A stretch of DNA of 64,000 nt from Cryptomeria japonica (Eukaryota; Streptophyta; Pinopsida; Cupressales; Cupressaceae), in NCBI RefSeq assembly GCF_030272615.1, contig NC_081411.1, forward strand, positions 213,749,654-213,813,653, given 5' to 3'. Positions 24,490-36,879 of the stretch are shown one piece after another. Each line of letters begins with the position of its first letter. Position 1 is the first letter of the stretch. Below the pieces are notes generated by a model. The model was not told where the DNA came from. It saw nothing but the letters and a program-made list of their open reading frames with translations, and did no database searches. The translations under genes and the position numbers were made by a program.

Positions 24490-26775
24490 ATGGTTGAAAC
24501 CCGTCTTCAAAGATCTAGGAGAAAAGCTAAAGAAGCTCAAGAGTCTGCAAACATGAGTTCTTATGAGTATGACAATGATTTATTTTTCAATCCTGAGCAC
24601 ACTACATTGCCTGACATGGATGTTTATAGACACATTCCAAATGTGGAAAATGCAGACACTACAAACAAAAATGCTACACACAATGACAATGTGGACAACT
24701 TTTCAATACAATCAGCAGATATAGAAGAATCCATAATGAATCCTCATTTCAATAGATTGGTTGAAGAGATAATGAAGAGGGATAGACAATACTTCTTACA
24801 CATGATGGCACAAAGTGGAGCTAAAATACCTCATGACTTTGACATGTCTCAACTTATGGAAAATAGGCCTTTGCAACAAACTCACTCCAACATGGATCAA
24901 AGGAGACCTAATAGTGGAGGAAATAGAGGACCACATATGGTACCTGAGTCACCATCAGCTTTGCTTCAAAAACCAGAAATCCCACATACACATGGTCAAA
25001 CATATGATACTTACCTTCGAAGACCATTATGGAAGTCTTATGCAGATAGATATGCTCAAGGTATGGATCAATCAAAACAAGTAGATACTCAAAGGCATCC
25101 CCAAAATTTTGACACAAGGAGACCTCATGTCAAAATTGGGGGCAACACATTAGAAAATGAAATGCCTATAGAATATGGTATACACGCACAAAATAGATTT
25201 AGGGTTCCTCAACATGAAGCTATACCAAGTGCTCCCTATATGCAGCATCAATATAGACCTCCTCCATACGAACATGTCTATGATCAATATCATCCATACA
25301 TGCAACAAGCTCCTCCTCAAATTGGTGTCTCAAACATGGGGTATGCTACAAGAAATCAATCGCCACCTAAGAATAATTTGGAGCAACAAATCAGAGATCT
25401 ACAAAAGAAAATGGAGGACATGAGTACACCAAAACCAACATACACAATGAGAGACATATGTCCTTATCCGTTTGATAAGAGCATTCCAATGCCTCCATTT
25501 CCTGCACACTTTGTGACGCCAAAATTTGACAAGTATAGAGGAAAAGGAGACCCCAAGGCACACATACGACAATTTTTCACAGCTTGCATTGAGGTAGCGG
25601 CAGAAGAAACATATTTGATGAGGTTGTTCCCGCAAAGCTTAGGCGATCAAGCTATGGAATGGTTCTCTCAATTACCACCTGGTATTAAGTCATGGGGTGA
25701 CTTAGCAGAGGCATTTATTCAGCATTTCTCTTACAATATAGAAACAGATATCTCAGTCACTACTTTGTGCAATACTAAGCAAAAGGAGGGAGAATCTTTT
25801 GCGTCATTTTTACAAAGATGGAGAAATCTAGCTAGCAGATGCTCTTGCGAAATCCCACAGAAACAAATGGTAGAAATGTTCACTCAAAACGTTAACAAGG
25901 ACATTGGCTATGATCTAAGGAAAGATTGTTTGGCCACCTTCAAGGATGTTATTGAAAAGGGCTTAGCAACAGAAAAGGTTCTAATTGAACAAGGAGTTAT
26001 TAAGATATTCAAGGAAAACAAAGATGACTTTAAAGGAAAAGACAAGCCAAGATTTTGGAATAAAAACAAGAACACAGTCAATGATGGTGTTGTTGATGCC
26101 AATATAGTGAGACCCAAATTCATCTTTTCGGGATCAAGTTCTACAAACAATCAAGTGAATACTCAAACAACTTCTAGACCACGAAGGAAGTACACCCCAT
26201 TGGGAGAACCACTTGAATCAGTCTTCAAAAAGCTTGTGGCAAACAAAGTGATCACAGTTCCAGATTTTCCTCCATATGAACCAAAAGTCAAACCAAATTG
26301 GTGGAATGATGATGAGTATTGTGAGTTTCATAAGAGCAAGGGTCATAAGACAGGTAATTGCCATCGACTGAAGAACATTGTGCAAGATCTCATTGATAGA
26401 GGTGACATTGAGATTGAGGGACACTCATCCAATCAAGAACATGAGATGTTTAAGGAACCATTCCCAAAGCATGACAAAGGAAAAGCCAAAGTCACAGATG
26501 ATCAGGCCAACTATACTAGAGCACCTTACAACTATGATTCAACTATCAATCACATCTCGACGGACAATCATATCTCTACTATTACTATTAAGAACAAAAA
26601 TCCTGAGAATCCTCCTCAGCAACCCAAGATTGTCCTAAGAGGTGTTGGATCTTCTTCCGAACATACCTCTGAATGTCATGTTACAACCCGTCGAGGTAAG
26701 ATTACTTTGCCAGGTGCTTCCACTAAAAATGCCGCTTCTTCATCAACCAAACCTGAGTATGACCTTGTAGAATAG
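24490..26775 (+). CDS. gag: gypsy gag polyprotein, 761 residues, open
   Basis: Encodes the capsid/nucleocapsid precursor that packages element RNA. The start MVETRLQRSRRKAKE is basic. A long hydrophilic N-terminal region with Pro/Gln/Tyr-rich stretches (residues ~100-300) precedes a coiled segment (~EQQIRDLQKKMEDM). The retrotrans_gag capsid domain spans ~residues 335-510 (motifs FRLF-like MRLFPQSL, AMEWFSQLP, WGDLAEAFIQHF, ESFASFLQRWRNLA). A zinc-knuckle-like CEFHKSKGHKTGNC lies at ~26325-26366, a CX2HX4HX4C variant. It ends at TAG 26773-26775; the same frame continues into pol, so the amber codon may be a readthrough site or a CAG mutation. This is the only full-length open frame of the element. 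Confidence 0.9.
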   Translation: MVETRLQRSRRKAKEAQESANMSSYEYDNDLFFNPEHTTLPDMDVYRHIPNVENADTTNKNATHNDNVDNFSIQSADIEESIMNPHFNRLVEEIMKRDRQYFLHMMAQSGAKIPHDFDMSQLMENRPLQQTHSNMDQRRPNSGGNRGPHMVPESPSALLQKPEIPHTHGQTYDTYLRRPLWKSYADRYAQGMDQSKQVDTQRHPQNFDTRRPHVKIGGNTLENEMPIEYGIHAQNRFRVPQHEAIPSAPYMQHQYRPPPYEHVYDQYHPYMQQAPPQIGVSNMGYATRNQSPPKNNLEQQIRDLQKKMEDMSTPKPTYTMRDICPYPFDKSIPMPPFPAHFVTPKFDKYRGKGDPKAHIRQFFTACIEVAAEETYLMRLFPQSLGDQAMEWFSQLPPGIKSWGDLAEAFIQHFSYNIETDISVTTLCNTKQKEGESFASFLQRWRNLASRCSCEIPQKQMVEMFTQNVNKDIGYDLRKDCLATFKDVIEKGLATEKVLIEQGVIKIFKENKDDFKGKDKPRFWNKNKNTVNDGVVDANIVRPKFIFSGSSSTNNQVNTQTTSRPRRKYTPLGEPLESVFKKLVANKVITVPDFPPYEPKVKPNWWNDDEYCEFHKSKGHKTGNCHRLKNIVQDLIDRGDIEIEGHSSNQEHEMFKEPFPKHDKGKAKVTDDQANYTRAPYNYDSTINHISTDNHISTITIKNKNPENPPQQPKIVLRGVGSSSEHTSECHVTTRRGKITLPGASTKNAASSSTKPEYDLVE

Positions 26776-29700
26776 CTAGGGAAGACACCCGCACTCATCT
26801 CCATTCTTGAGCTCTTACGCATATCCCCTGCTCATAAAGCTATCCTTGACAAAATCTTGAGAGATACTGCTGTTCCTACTGATCTGAACGTGGACCAGTT
26901 TCAAGCCATGGTGGGATACCTTTCCATACCACACTCCCTTACCTTCACAGAAGCCGATGACGCCTCTGTAAGTCAGCCACATAATGCACCTTTACACATT
27001 GAAGCCTTCATACACAAACATCGAATAAAGCGAGTCCTGATAGATGGAGGAGCTAGTTTAAACATTTGTACCTTGAGCACCATTAAACAATTGGGATATT
27101 CTGATAAAGCTGTGAATTCAAAAAATCAAATCACCATCAAGGCATATGATGATGAAGAGCGCTCATCCAAGGGCACAGTCACCTTACCTCTAAGAATTGG
27201 GCCAGTTACAAAGGATGTGGTTTGTCAAGTCCTAGATTTGGATCTCACATACAACATATTGCTAGGACGTCCCTGGATTCATGAAATGAGGGCAGTCCCA
27301 TCAACATATCATCAATGCATTAAGTTTCCTCATATTGGAGTCGAGGTAACAGTTAACGGTGATCCTAATCCGTTCATATATTGCAATAACTTGAGATCAC
27401 ATACTGAGACCATCATTCCCAGTAATCGTGAAGCTGTTCCTTCTTTGGCATACATTGACCCTGAGTCATTGAAACCTTCGACATCAAAACAGGGTGAACT
27501 TAAAGGCAAATTTCAAGACAAAGGCATGGGAGAATACACTTTAAATCAGACTATGTATTTACGACAAGTCATGAGCTCTCCAAAAGAATATGGAAGGCCA
27601 CATCCTAACAAGAAAATATCCATCATGATACTCAAATGGGATCCTACTACCTTTCAAAGATGGGGCGAACTAGGAGAGGAAGATTTATACAAAATGCTCT
27701 ATAAAGACATTGAAGATGACACACAAGATCAGATCAATATACCCTGTGAGAAATATGGCAAAGGCTTCAAGATTCTACAGAAATTCGGGTATGATGGAAA
27801 AAGCCCTCTTGGGTTACGCAAAGAAGGCGTCATAGAACCCTTACAACCTGAATTGACTATAAAAAGAGAACGCTCAAAGGGACTTGGTTTTCTGACTTTT
27901 AAGAGACACAATAAAAGGACAGAAGAGGCATCACAAATCAAAGTTGCTAAAGTTCAACAAGAAGATTACTATTCCACAGATTCCAACGAATGGGAATGGG
28001 GTTCAGACAAATCTTCCAGTGACTATGAGCTCACCGAGACATTCAGAGAGCCAGATGAACCCACAGAAGAAAAAGAATTTTGTAAAAAGTTCAAAGTTGG
28101 TCAAGAACCAACTCATAAGGATTCCCCACAGTCTTCGTTTCAAGGTCTTAGGTCGAAATCACATAGGATGAGGACACCTGTCCCGGAAGGCGCTACTAGT
28201 GACGACAATTTGGATTCGCTTACGATCGAAACTGATGAGGAGAGTGCCATCGATGACCTCGACAATTGCCTCGATATACCCAAATATAACCACATCTTCA
28301 CTCTTAGCCCCATAAACTCCGAAAACATTAAAAGCCTTCCCCTTGTTCATCCCCAACTCATTGACTGGGATTATGAAGGATCAACACAATTTGATACATT
28401 TCAAAATGACGAAGCCATTATCGACTATCTTGGCATACGAGATGATCTTCCCCTTGGAGACCACAAAGCAGGATACATAATAGAACTCAACAACATGGCA
28501 TACTTTGGTGAGGGTGTCGGACCTTCCATTCGCAAAAATGTGAAAATAAGAACAAAACAAGGGTCTTATGGCGAAAACGACACTGTGGCGCTATCTGATC
28601 CCAAAAAAGTAAAAAGAAAGGACGTATCTAAGGGTGAAAACCTCTCTGAGGCACCCGAAGATGGAAGACTCGACATTCTCCCAACATCATATGAGGAAAA
28701 GTCATCCATGTTGGTAGAAGATACTATCAAAATGAATATTGGTACAGAAGAAGCTCCACGCAACATATTCCTGGCGCAATCATTGACAGAATCTGAAAGG
28801 TCAAAATTCATAAGCTTCTTCAAAGAACGACAAATCAACTTTGCATGGTCATACGCTGATATGCCTGGACTAGACCCGGATTTGGTAATGCATCATTTGA
28901 CAGTCAAACCGGGGGCAAAGCCAGTAAGACAGAAATTAAGGAAAATGCACCCACAAGTGGCATTACTAGTCAAAGCAGAGCTGGAGAAATTATTGGATGT
29001 GGGATTCATACGCCCAATTGATTATCCTGAATGGATATCCAATTTAGTACCTGTCAGTAAACCAGATCGCAACATTCGAATATGTACAGATTTCAGAGAC
29101 ATCAACAAAGCTTGTCCAAAAGATGACTTCCCATTACCAAACATCGACCTGATCGTTGATCTTACAGCAGGTCATGAAATGTTATCTTTAATGGACGGAT
29201 TCTCCGGTTATAATCAAATCAGGATTGCACCTGAAGATCAACATAAAACAACATTCACTTGTCCGTGGGGAACTTTCTGTTGGAATGTCATGCCCTTTGG
29301 GCTGAAAAATGCAGGTGCTACGTATCAAAGAGCAATGACCACTATCTTTCATGATCTCATGCACATAACCATGGAAGATTATGTTGATGATCTCTTGGGA
29401 AAATCAATAGACAGAGATACACACTTGGACATACTTTCAGTCCTCTTTGATCGGTTGGAAAAGTACAAGGTAAGATTAAACCCCAAGAAATGCGTCTTTG
29501 GAGTAACCTCCAGGAAGCTCCTAGGATTCATTGTGTCTAAAAGAGGAATCGAAGCCGATCCAGCAAAAGTCAAGGCTATCTTGGACATGCCGCCACCAAG
29601 GAATATCAGTCAACTTCGATCTTTACAAGGGAGACTCCAGTCCATACGAAGATTCATAGCACAACTTGCAGATAAGTGTAATCCTTTTCAACACCTGCTA

Positions 29701-32001
29701 CATAAAAATATCAAGTTCAAATGGGATGATAACTGTCAACAAGCTTTTCAGACGCTCAAAGATTATCTTTTAAATCCGCCAGTTTTGATGCCACCAGTTC
29801 TAGATCAGCCTTTGCTACTATACATATCAGCTACTCCAACAGCACTGGGGGCACTCCTAGCACAACAATTAGCTGACGGCAAGGAAAAAGCAGTATACTA
29901 TATCAGTCGCACATTGGTGGGATATGAGCTAAACTACACACCAATCGAGCGTGCATGTCTCGCTGTGGTCTTTGCTTCACAAAAATTATGACATTATATG
30001 CTCACTCACAAAACTAAGTTGATTGCAAGAATTGATCCACTAAAGTATCTTCTCAACAAAGCTACACTTACTGGTCGACTGGCCAAGTGGGTAATGATCC
30101 TGAGTGAATTCGACATCGAGTACGTGGACAGAAAAGCAATAAAAGGACAAGCAATTGCAGATCAATTAGCGGATGCTCCCATGATAGATGATGTTCCTCT
30201 TCAGTCAGAATTTCCAGATGAAGCAATTTTAACAATATCACATGCAAAGCCATGGCAACTATACTTTGACGGCTCATACACACAGCATGGGGTAGGAGCT
30301 GGTATTCTCTTTATAACTCCTGAGGGTGATTCTATACCAAAGTCATACTGCTTATCATTTCCTTGCACTAACAATATAGCGGAATATGAGGCATTAACAA
30401 CTGGATTACGAATCGCAGTTCAATGGAAGATCCAAGAACTTCGTGTTTTTGGGGATTCTCAATTGGTTATCCGTTAAGCAACTGATGATTACCAAACAAA
30501 GGATGAAAAACTAATGCTTTACAAACAACTGGTAGATGATTTGAAACAGCACTTCATAAAGATAGATTTTGAGTAGATACCAAGAGAGCAGAATCGTGCT
30601 GCAGATGCCATGGCTACAATTGCTTCACTAATTGATCTACCACAAAATGAAACCTGCTATGAGTTTCTGGTAGACAACCTACTAGTTCCTTCATATGAGA
30701 TCGCTCCTACTGAAATGATATGTGTTGTTGGTCCTGAATCCCAGTTATATGGTTCCACATTCACATACCTTCGCGACAATATCTTACCTCCCGATCTATC
30801 AAACAACCAATGCCGCACTTTCATTCGCCAATCTTCTCGATACGTTATTCTAGCCGATATCCTATATCGACGAGGTCTAGATGGCACTCTCCTTAGATGT
30901 TTAGAAAGTGACGAAGCTCAGATTGCGTTACGTGAAGTGCATGAAGGGATATGTGGTCCACATACTAGTGGTCCTACCTTGGCCAAGAAACTCATCAGGA
31001 CTGGATACTACTGGCCTACTATGGAAAGATACTCATATCAGTTTGTCAAGAAATGTAAGCAGTGTCAAATTCATGGAGACCTAATACATGCACTAGCACA
31101 AGAATTACAACCACTTGCGTCTCCTTGGCCCTTTTGTCAGTGGGGACTTGATCTCATAGGCAAGATTCACCCTCCTTCTTCCAATGGTCATAAATTCATT
31201 ATCACAGCCACAGAGTATTTCACAAAGTGGATTGAAGCCATGCCTCTTGCACAAGTCACTGGGAAACAAATTGCTACCTTCATCCTTAACTATATCATTT
31301 GCCGATATGGTATTCCCACGTCCATTATTACTGATAACGGGCGTCCCTTCAAAAATCAGGATGTTCGTGAACTCTGTGAGCGCTTCCATATCTCTCATCG
31401 TTTCTCCACACCATATTACCCCCAAGGTAATGGCCAAGCTGAGGCGTCTAATAAAACAATTCTTAAAATCCTCAAAAAGACAGTCGACGACGCTGGCCGT
31501 AACTGGCATATCCAACTCAATCCTGCACTTTGGGCCTACCGCACAAGTGTTCGCACACCTACAAGAGCTACACCCTACTCACTTGTCTACGGCGCTGAAG
31601 CCATCTTGCCTATTGAGGTCGAGTTACCTTCTTTACAGGTCTCTTTGAAAAATATAATCAACGATGAAGATTACAGGGTCTCTCGCTTACAAGAACTAGA
31701 ACTGCTAGATGAATGAAGACACATTGCTTTTAATCATCTCAAAGCTTACCAACAAAGAATGAGTCGCAGCTACAATCACAAAGTCAAGCCTCGCACATTT
31801 GAGGTAGGTGACTTAGTCCTCAGAGAAAACCCCAAGAATCAGTAAGACAGAGAGAAGAAGGGCAAGTTCGAACCAAATTGGCTTGGTCCTTACATCGTTA
31901 CAGCAGCATATGGATCTGGGGCATATCAGCTCTCAACTACAGAAGGTGAACCTTTGGAGGATCCTATCAAAAACATGCACCTTCGCAGGTTCTACACATA
32001 G
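26776..32001 (+). pseudogene. pol: gypsy pol: protease, G-patch-like, RT, two RNase H, integrase; five internal stops
   Basis: One continuous frame with gag. Protease RVLIDGGASLNIC is at ~27031. A G-patch-like segment (GKGFKILQKFGYDGKSPLG) lies at ~27755-27850. RT spans ~28900-29600 with MDGFSGYNQI and an intact YVDD at 29380-29391. The first RNase H is at ~29800-30180. The second, archaeal-type RNase H is at ~30250-30615 (FDGS, AEYEAL, GDSQLVI, AADAMA). The integrase zinc finger (H..H..CKQC) is at ~30940-31070; the core Asp (GLDLIG), Asp (TDNGRPF) and Glu (GQAEASNK) are all present. The GPY module is WLGPYIV at ~31882. Stops at 29989 (TGA), 30475 (TAA), 30574 (TAG), 31714 (TGA) and 31843 (TAA) all fit single C-to-T changes from CGA, CAA or CAG. 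It ends at TAG 31999. Confidence 0.92.
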
Positions 32002-33730
32002 CTCTTCGGAATATCCTAATTCAAAAATACAAAAAAATAAAAAAAAATTCAAAAATACAAAAAAAAATTATAAAACAAAAAAAATCGTTACTTGGTGAAA
32101 AACCTGGCAAACAGGCGCCTTGTGACACAAAAAAAAAAAGAAAAAAAAAAGAAGAAAGTAAAGAGAAATAATTTTGTCCAACGGTGAAAACCACTTCGGT
32201 GGCGCCCTGGGCAAGTACCATGGTGAAAACTAGGTCACCAGCGCCATGCGTAGAGACTTTGCTCCTCCCTCCTTCAGGATTCTCTTTCATCCTTCACTTT
32301 GCACACACTTACAACCTATTCACTCACAATAAACTTACCCATTCCCATCATGGCTTGTTATTGATCTACCTAAGGTTGGTTAGCCATTCATAATAAACCT
32401 CCCTTTTCACTCCCTTTCCATCCATAATAAATCGGATCCTATCTGTGACTAAGGCAAATCCTACGTCTAGTGATGGGTGTGGAACTGAGAACATCACATG
32501 TTTTGAGGAGTACAGTTTCTTTCAGCTTCTTTCAAGTCTATCCGCGCACAATCCGCAATAAAGCAACATTTGCATCGCAGATCCGAAATAAAGTTTCGTC
32601 TTCTCCGCAATAAAGTATTAGTTTCATGGATTTAGTCAGTTTCAGATGAGACACAGCAGCAACAATGGACTTCAACAAATCAAATCTTTCAACAGACTCA
32701 GACAACATATGGTTCAGTGCTATCTATCCTTTCTGTGAAAGTAAACATTGTGACCACAATCAAACATGACTTATACAAGTGACAAGAGACACTAAACTTG
32801 AGGACTACAGTGGATGTTGGTGTCGAGTCTTGGTTTTCTTTTGATTTCATCTTTTTGGTGACATGTCTTTTAGCTTTTCCAGGATGTCTCTGACTAGAGA
32901 TACTATCTCCAGGATGTCTTTGACTAGAAAGGCGAGGATGGGGTATCGTCACATATTTTGTTTGCTGTCTGTGGATTGTCTCTTAGTAATGCTATGACTT
33001 GTCCGAGGATATGAGGACACTGTGAGTCTGGTATGAACTGGGGCATTCCTTGTTTGTGACTATCTTATCTCCATGCAAACAGGTACAATGACTTTCTGGG
33101 TCGAACATATGCTTCGATTGTCATAACCTATTTTGCCATAATAAGCTCAATGATGATAACGCACAAGAAGCTCTTTCACTTTCATATCTTCTATCTTCCA
33201 TCCCCCTTTCTTGATTGACTTCCGTCATCCTTCTCGAGTCCGCGTAGCCCGCTATCACATGACTGAGTATAATGACACACCAAAAACATTTGCATTTCAT
33301 ATAGTTTACACCTGCATTACCACATATAAGCATTTCATACATACATATAGATATCACAATTGCATCACATCCTGCACACAACACATGTTAGCACATCTTA
33401 CATGTAAATAATCATTTGCATTATCATATTCATGGGCATTACATACATTCACATTTGCAACGTGCATACACATATAAAACATAAAAGAACAAAAATATAT
33501 TGCATTGCATCATATCATATAAGCATCCATATCATAAAACATTTATCACATAAGAACATCTCATCACATAAGGTACACGTGCATATAGCTGCGCAAAAAT
33601 GGATCATCTCTCATATATAATCAAAAGTGTCATGATACAATGATGTCAAAATCATATGGCTACAAAATCACCCGCAGGTGTCTACAATACAAAAATGGTA
33701 CATATACTGATACAAGGGAGCCCTCTATGG
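32002..33730 (+). other. gypsy 3' spacer, A-rich then CA/AT-rich
   Basis: It starts with an A-rich tract (32027-32160). A segment repeats ggtgaaaac next to ggcgcc-like pieces (32090-32255). Beyond 33280 the sequence becomes rich in cacat/catat words. No coding signal is visible. The antisense ORF ends at 33731. Confidence 0.6.
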
Positions 33731-35659
33731 CTATGATGAACTCCCTCCCTCGGAGCCACCTGGCCTCAACGGACACTGAGCTATAGAAGGACCCGCTCCA
33801 GGATCACCCTGCCTATCTGGTGGTGGTGGAAGACCCATGACTCCACCACTAGATGCCTGCCTCCTCCGGCTCCCTCCCGTAGCCGTCGCTGTCCGCAATG
33901 GTCTATGGAAGCTCCTCGCCCGCTGATCTGCTGGCACTGCACCATAGTAGAGGTCCCTCCAGTAACCAATCTCCTCTCCGGCTCGCAAGACATATGAGTA
34001 GCCTGCCCCTGTGTCCTCCGCCGCCTGCCTCCCTGCCCTCAGCGCTGTCTCAGCCTTAGTGTAGCGCTGAATCGCCTGATCCCTCTCCCGCTCAATATCC
34101 CTGAGCCGGGTCTGGAGTCGATCCCTCTCCCGCTCTAACTCCTGGATCTCGTCTGCCTGGCCCTGGCAGATCTCCCTGAGCTCAATCAGCTCATCCTCCT
34201 CTGGATCCCCACCCTCTGCCTCTGCCTGTGGCTCTCCCTTTGTAGGTGCCTGCACCTGTACCTATCTCTGACCCTGTGCCTGTACTGGCACCTGTACCTG
34301 TCCTTGTCTCGGTCCCTGTGCTCTAGGACCCTGTGCTGCTGGTACCTGTAGGGGCACTCCACCGCGACCCCTCACCACCACCTGTGCTGGTCCCTCCTGT
34401 CCCCCCTCTCTCTGAGGTGCCACCCTCCTCTCCCCCACTGCTCCCCTCCGCCTCCGTCGGCCTCGGCCACCATCCCCTCCACCATCATCATCATCATCCC
34501 CTCCAACCTCTCCCTCCAGCAGCTCTCCCGGATCTGTCAACCATGGAAACGGATGCTCTACCCAATACACGGAGTACTCTGCATCCATGCCTGCATCCTC
34601 AACCTCCGGCCACAAATCCCAGGGTAATGGCATCATCTCAGCCAGCTGTGTGACGGCCTGATCATATGATAGCAATGGCCCGAACTATACCTGATCCCTG
34701 ACTGTACGGGCATACATACCCGAGCCTCGCGGCATCCTCTAGATCCTGCCAAACTGTTGGCATACCCTGTCTACCAGCTGTCTCTCCAAAATGTAGGGCG
34801 TCTGCCCAATCAGATATCTGCTCCTAAATGTATATGGCAGCTCCACTGCATCATCCTCCCACTCCTCGCACCCCAGGTACGGCCTCCAGATGACCACATC
34901 AATGTCATCTATCACACGCCTCCAGTGCTCTAGCTGGCCAATCCGAGGCTGTGACGTAATCATATCATACAGATGTACAAAACTCTGTCCATGCCCTCTG
35001 CCCCTGAAGTGAATCGGCCGTGTGATAGGAAGATGCTCATATGCCCACACCTGTAACAGTGTCACTCCGCAACCCAAGCCAACTGATCCATGGTAGACGA
35101 ACTGGTGCAGCTCATAATATAAGTGTGCCAAGACACATGGCCCCCATGCATATCTGGTGTGCTTAGTCATCAGTATCTCCAGTGCTCCTCCCCAGCCAAC
35201 TGCCAACCCCTGTGTAGCCCTGTCTGGACACAAGAACCCACTGATGGCTCCTCCGATCACAGCTGGTAAAGCTAAACCTGTAGCGGTCATGGTATCCCAT
35301 GCCACATGCCCTGCTCTCATCTCCAACCCGGGATCCTGGAACACCCGTCTCAACGCCTCTCTATCTCCATCTTGATCATATGGGATCAGCTCCCCATCGA
35401 TCGGTATGTGTAGAATCCTGTATACATCCTCGAGGGTCACTGTCATCTCCCCCATCGGCAAGTGAAACGTGCAAGTCTCGGAGTGCCATCTCTCCGCCAG
35501 CGCAGTCAGCAAACCCATGTTTGCTTGAAACTCAGGCACATACAGCACATGTCTGAGGCCCATCTCCTCAATAGCTGCTCTATCCTCGAGCGACAACTCT
35601 GGTCGCAATCTCTGTGTAGACGGGAATCTCTCCCGTGACTCTAACATAGGCAAATACTC
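33731..35659 (-). pseudogene. Antisense plant mobile domain (PMD) protein with three in-frame TAG codons
   Basis: Reading on the - strand from a splice-acceptor-like tttgactgcag at ~35660 (first ATG 35647; the open frame reaches 35653) to 33731, all segments share one frame of ~640 codons, broken only by TAG at 34739, 34685 and 34262. Each fits a CAG-to-TAG change. The N-terminal ~300 residues match the plant mobile domain: WHSETCTFHLPMGEMTVTLE, then DVYRILHIPIDGE, then a LPAVIGG/GCGVTLLQVWAYEHLP core and IWRPYLG. The middle is acidic/Gly/Arg-rich and low in complexity (DDDDDGGGDGGRGRRRRR). The C-terminal part is a Glu/Arg coiled coil (IQELERERDRLQTRLRDIER). PMD proteins (MAIN/MAIL family) act in silencing and development in Arabidopsis, and related domains are carried by transposons. 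It is GC-richer than its surroundings. Confidence 0.85.
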
Positions 35660-35694
35660 CTGCAGTCAAAACAATCAATCATGTTAGTTTCCGT

Positions 35695-35970
35695 GGCATT
35701 CATTGTTTATCACAAAATGCTACTTGCTATCTAAATGCATATGGTTATCTATCCTAGTGACACTCACTGTTCATCACAAAGTGTTGCTATCTATCCTAGT
35801 AGTGCTCCCTGTTTGTCACAAAGCACTACGTGTGTGACACTCCCTGTTCATCACAAAGTGTTACTCACATTTGCACTCCCTGTTCATCACAAAGTGCTGC
35901 TCATATTTTAGTACTCCCTGTTCATCACAAAGTACTCCATCTTGGTGCTCCCTGTTCATCACAAAGTGCC
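35695..35970 (-). repeat. Tandem ctgttcatcacaaagtg repeats upstream of the antisense ORF
   Basis: About seven copies of ccctgttcatcacaaagtg on the + strand (near 35700, 35767, 35807, 35842, 35877, 35914, 35948) alternate with variable 15-20 base linkers. For the antisense gene this is the 5' leader or first intron. Confidence 0.85.
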
Positions 35971-36099
35971 TTGATCTATCTTAGTCTTCCCTAGAGGACC
36001 TGCTTGAGTGTATCCTCTCAGCAGCTTATCCAATCGACAGCGTATGTTTATCACAGAACTACCGATTTGACCTAGAAGACCAAAACCATGCATTTTTGA

Positions 36100-36375
36100 C
36101 ACACAAACGCGCTTTAAACTCATAAACGCGCTTATAGACTGCACAAACGCGCTTCTGCAACACAGACGCACTTTCTAAACACAAACGTGCCTATATCATG
36201 CACAAATGCGGCCAGGGAACATAGACGTCCCTACATGACATAAACGCCTCTAAAATTCACAAACGCGTCCGCATTTATCACAAACGCGGTCCCATGCATA
36301 GACGCGCCTGGACCCGACACAGATGCGCCTGTTGGACACAGACGCGCTTGGCACCGACACAGACGCGGTTCTACG
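36100..36375 (-). repeat. CGCGTCTGTGT-type motif cluster 3, inverted
   Basis: About fourteen copies of cacaaacgcg/cacagacgcg on the + strand, i.e. gcgtctgtg/gcgtttgtg on the - strand, lie every 15-25 bases upstream of the antisense ORF. It is the same motif as clusters 1 and 2, read in the orientation of the antisense gene. Confidence 0.85.
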
Positions 36376-36879
36376 TTTTTGCATTTTTTGGGTACCCTAT
36401 TCCTAGTGCATTTATTGCTACCTACTATGCATTAATGACAAAAATTGAAATGCGTGAAAGTACGAGGAGGTTTGGTGGTACTTACTGGCTCTCCTACCTC
36501 TGCTGGCCTCTGAAATCGGTGAACGCGCTCGAATCTGTGTACGAAAGCCATCGCTGCTGACTGCTGCTGCTCTTTTCTCGCTCTGCACTGTGATCTCGTG
36601 AGGGTGTAGATGACAATGAGGATGTCTTTTGCCCGTGGTCTATCTTATAGCCTACCCTAGCCTTGACCTTCATTTCCCGAGTCAGTCGTCCTCATCCCGT
36701 GACTTTGTCACTTTATTCGATCAATCCATTCTAGCCTTTCTTTCTTATCGAGAGATTGTTTGTGATCTTTTCAGACATTTTCATCCAATCTCTCGAGGGG
36801 GCATATCATTCCCATCCTAGGGCAACTCTGTATCAGTTCATCTTATCTTCTTTGAAACAACGCGACAAGCCGCATTGTC
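36376..36879. other. gypsy 3' end region between motif cluster and polypurine tract
   Basis: No coding signal could be supported. A purine-rich tctcgagggggcatatcat near 36792 resembles a second polypurine-type tract. Confidence 0.5.

Noticed and set aside
24053-24556. 167-codon plus-strand frame overlapping the start of gag
   Set aside because: Out of frame with gag, low-complexity Leu/Ser/His composition, and no domain.
32184-33620. Several 60-90 codon frames in the gypsy 3' spacer
   Set aside because: No motif, and overlapping frames on both strands. Typical of spacer sequence.
35695-36375. Regularly spaced short repeats resembling a CRISPR array
   Set aside because: Units are degenerate, spacers are not of constant length, and the setting is a plant retrotransposon leader.
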